A stretch of 64,000 bases of DNA from JAISST01 sp050434145 (lineage in GTDB: Bacteria; Fusobacteriota; Fusobacteriia; Fusobacteriales; Fusobacteriaceae), in the NCBI RefSeq assembly GCF_050434145.1, contig NZ_JBNPVX010000009.1:5838-69837 (forward strand), given 5' to 3'. Below the pieces are notes generated by a model. It was not told the DNA's origin, ran no database searches, and saw only the letters and a list, made by a program, of their open reading frames with translations. This document shows positions 63,046 to 64,000 of the stretch, piece after piece; position 1 is the first letter of the stretch, and every line of letters starts with the position of its first letter. The position numbers and the translations under genes are program-made.

Positions 63046-63899
63046 TATAATTCACCTTTTTCCTTCATTTCTACTAAAAATCTATCTATTCCACTTTGCC
63101 AAGTTGGTAATTTTTCACCTATAGTTTTTTCCAATTTGCTAGAATCTAATTTAGAATACTCTGCTCTTTTAGCTAATAACTTAAAATCACTACTTTTAGC
63201 TCTGTTCAATTTACCATGCCATCCAATAGAATCCAATACATATTTCGCTTGATCATACTTAGATGCTTCCCCATCATTTGATAAATGATATAATCCATAT
63301 TTTTTAGTTTTTAATAACTTCAACGAATACAATGCCAAATCATATGAATAAATTGGAGAAGATGTTTGATCATCCACAATGGAAAGCTCATCCTTTTCTT
63401 TACTCCAATTTATCACTTGTTTATTAAAATTATTATTAGCTATACCAAATACCCATGAAGTTCTTATTATAAATGACTTTTCATATGTTTCTAGTACCAA
63501 TTTTTCTCCCAAAGCTTTAGATTGTGAATATACTGATAAAGGATTGGGAACATCTTCTTCTGTATATGGTGATTTTTTATTTCCATCAAAGACAAAGTCT
63601 GTAGAATAAGTGATATACTCTGCTTTTATCTCTTTTGAAATTATTGCTAAATCTCTTGGTGCATAAGCATTAAGCTTATAACATAATTCTGATTCTTCCT
63701 CTGCCTTATCCACATTATTATATGCAGCACAATTTATTATTAATTTTATTTCTTTTCCTTTTACAAAGTTTCTTATATCATCAATTTTAGTTATATCAAG
63801 TTCTTTGTAATCAGTAGCTATAAAATCTTTATTTTCTTTTTTTAATATTTTTTGTAAATCATAGCCTAGTTGCCCATTGGCACCTGTTATTAATACCAT
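63045..63899 (-). CDS. rmlD: dTDP-4-dehydrorhamnose reductase
   Basis: RmlD catalyses the last step of dTDP-L-rhamnose synthesis. The 284-residue SDR protein has GANGQLG (6-12), NCAAYNNVDKAEEE, YSTDFVFDG, YxxxK in SVYSQSKALGE and RTSWVFG. AGGAGA ribosome site eight bases before the ATG. Both rml genes point to rhamnose or a related deoxysugar in O-antigen or surface glycan. The last 100 bp of the window hold only an 8-bp inverted repeat and AT-rich sequence. Confidence 0.93.
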   Translation of the reverse strand: MVLITGANGQLGYDLQKILKKENKDFIATDYKELDITKIDDIRNFVKGKEIKLIINCAAYNNVDKAEEESELCYKLNAYAPRDLAIISKEIKAEYITYSTDFVFDGNKKSPYTEEDVPNPLSVYSQSKALGEKLVLETYEKSFIIRTSWVFGIANNNFNKQVINWSKEKDELSIVDDQTSSPIYSYDLALYSLKLLKTKKYGLYHLSNDGEASKYDQAKYVLDSIGWHGKLNRAKSSDFKLLAKRAEYSKLDSSKLEKTIGEKLPTWQSGIDRFLVEMKEKGEL

Positions 63900-64000
63900 A
63901 AGGTATCTCCTTGTATAATATATTTAAGTTGATAAAGGCAACTTAAACCTTTTTATTAGCTTAATATTATTCAGCTATTGTTGTATAATATGTTTATTAG

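Noticed and set aside
63923..63947. Inverted repeat TTTAAGTT...AACTTAAA upstream of rmlD as an operator or terminator
   Set aside because: Eight AT-rich base pairs with no U run; too common in this composition to call, and the upstream context is outside the window.

Overview
The window is very AT-rich (roughly 30% GC by eye). It encodes a diderm, LPS-making anaerobe: Lpt transport proteins, heptose genes (gmhA and a split hldE), superoxide reductase with rubredoxin, a PerR-type regulator, RodA, FtsX/EnvC and tandem tryptophan/tyrosine-type ABC binding proteins. This set, with the codon bias and gene order, fits Fusobacteriota; I cannot fix the genus. It is mostly a core-genome segment: no phage, IS element, CRISPR array, rRNA or tRNA was seen.

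Layout. 1-3009 (minus): start of a ComEC-like gene cut by the edge, a GPH/MFS symporter and tmcAL. 3284-5718 (plus): LysR regulator, gmhA and a MORN-repeat lipoprotein, ended by a two-way terminator. 5760-15777 (minus): an ABC exporter, then a long probable operon read as transketolase halves, ftsX, envC, nadK, recN, a degenerate tyrosine-recombinase homologue and era. 15800-16984 (minus): perR, superoxide reductase and rubredoxin, with a PerR-like box on the perR start site. 17058-23912 (minus): an ABC uptake cluster with one permease, one ATPase and four substrate-binding proteins. 24009-28151 (minus): small exported protein, recR, pfkA, accD, accA. 28392-28958 (plus): a lipoprotein. 29015-56284 (minus): about 27 kb of housekeeping genes in one direction (thrS, dus, mutS, giant lptC/A, lptB, alaS, ruvX, secD, secF, alr, rlmI-like, cvpA, lptF, lptG, M16 protease, dut, rodA, rluD-like), with lptD at the upstream end. 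56415-64000 (minus except one small ORF): trxA, tsaB, tsaE, hldE-C, Nudix, upp, hldE-N, and dTDP-sugar genes rmlB and rmlD.

Most interesting system. Two members of the aromatic amino-acid ABC cluster are preceded by short leader peptides too small for routine ORF calling. One (18227-18108) has three consecutive Trp codons and is followed by a terminator. The other (23844-23743) has three consecutive Tyr codons, a strong promoter, and two tandem terminators. Two adjacent leader segments downstream of the Tyr codons are complementary to the 5' arms of the two terminators. This is the architecture of ribosome-mediated attenuation. The leaders share sequence with each other and so do the binding proteins they precede, suggesting one ancestral leader-plus-binding-protein cassette whose control codons diverged between Trp and Tyr.

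A second pattern is a family of five 150-315 bp repeats with imperfect terminal inverted repeats. Each fills the gap between a stop codon and the next ribosome binding site, all in one orientation: before the Trp leader, an exported protein gene, alaS, thrS and upp. The two long copies carry a palindromic core in opposite orientations. A third point is the LPS-export bridge: a 902-residue OstA-repeat protein takes the place of separate LptC and LptA.
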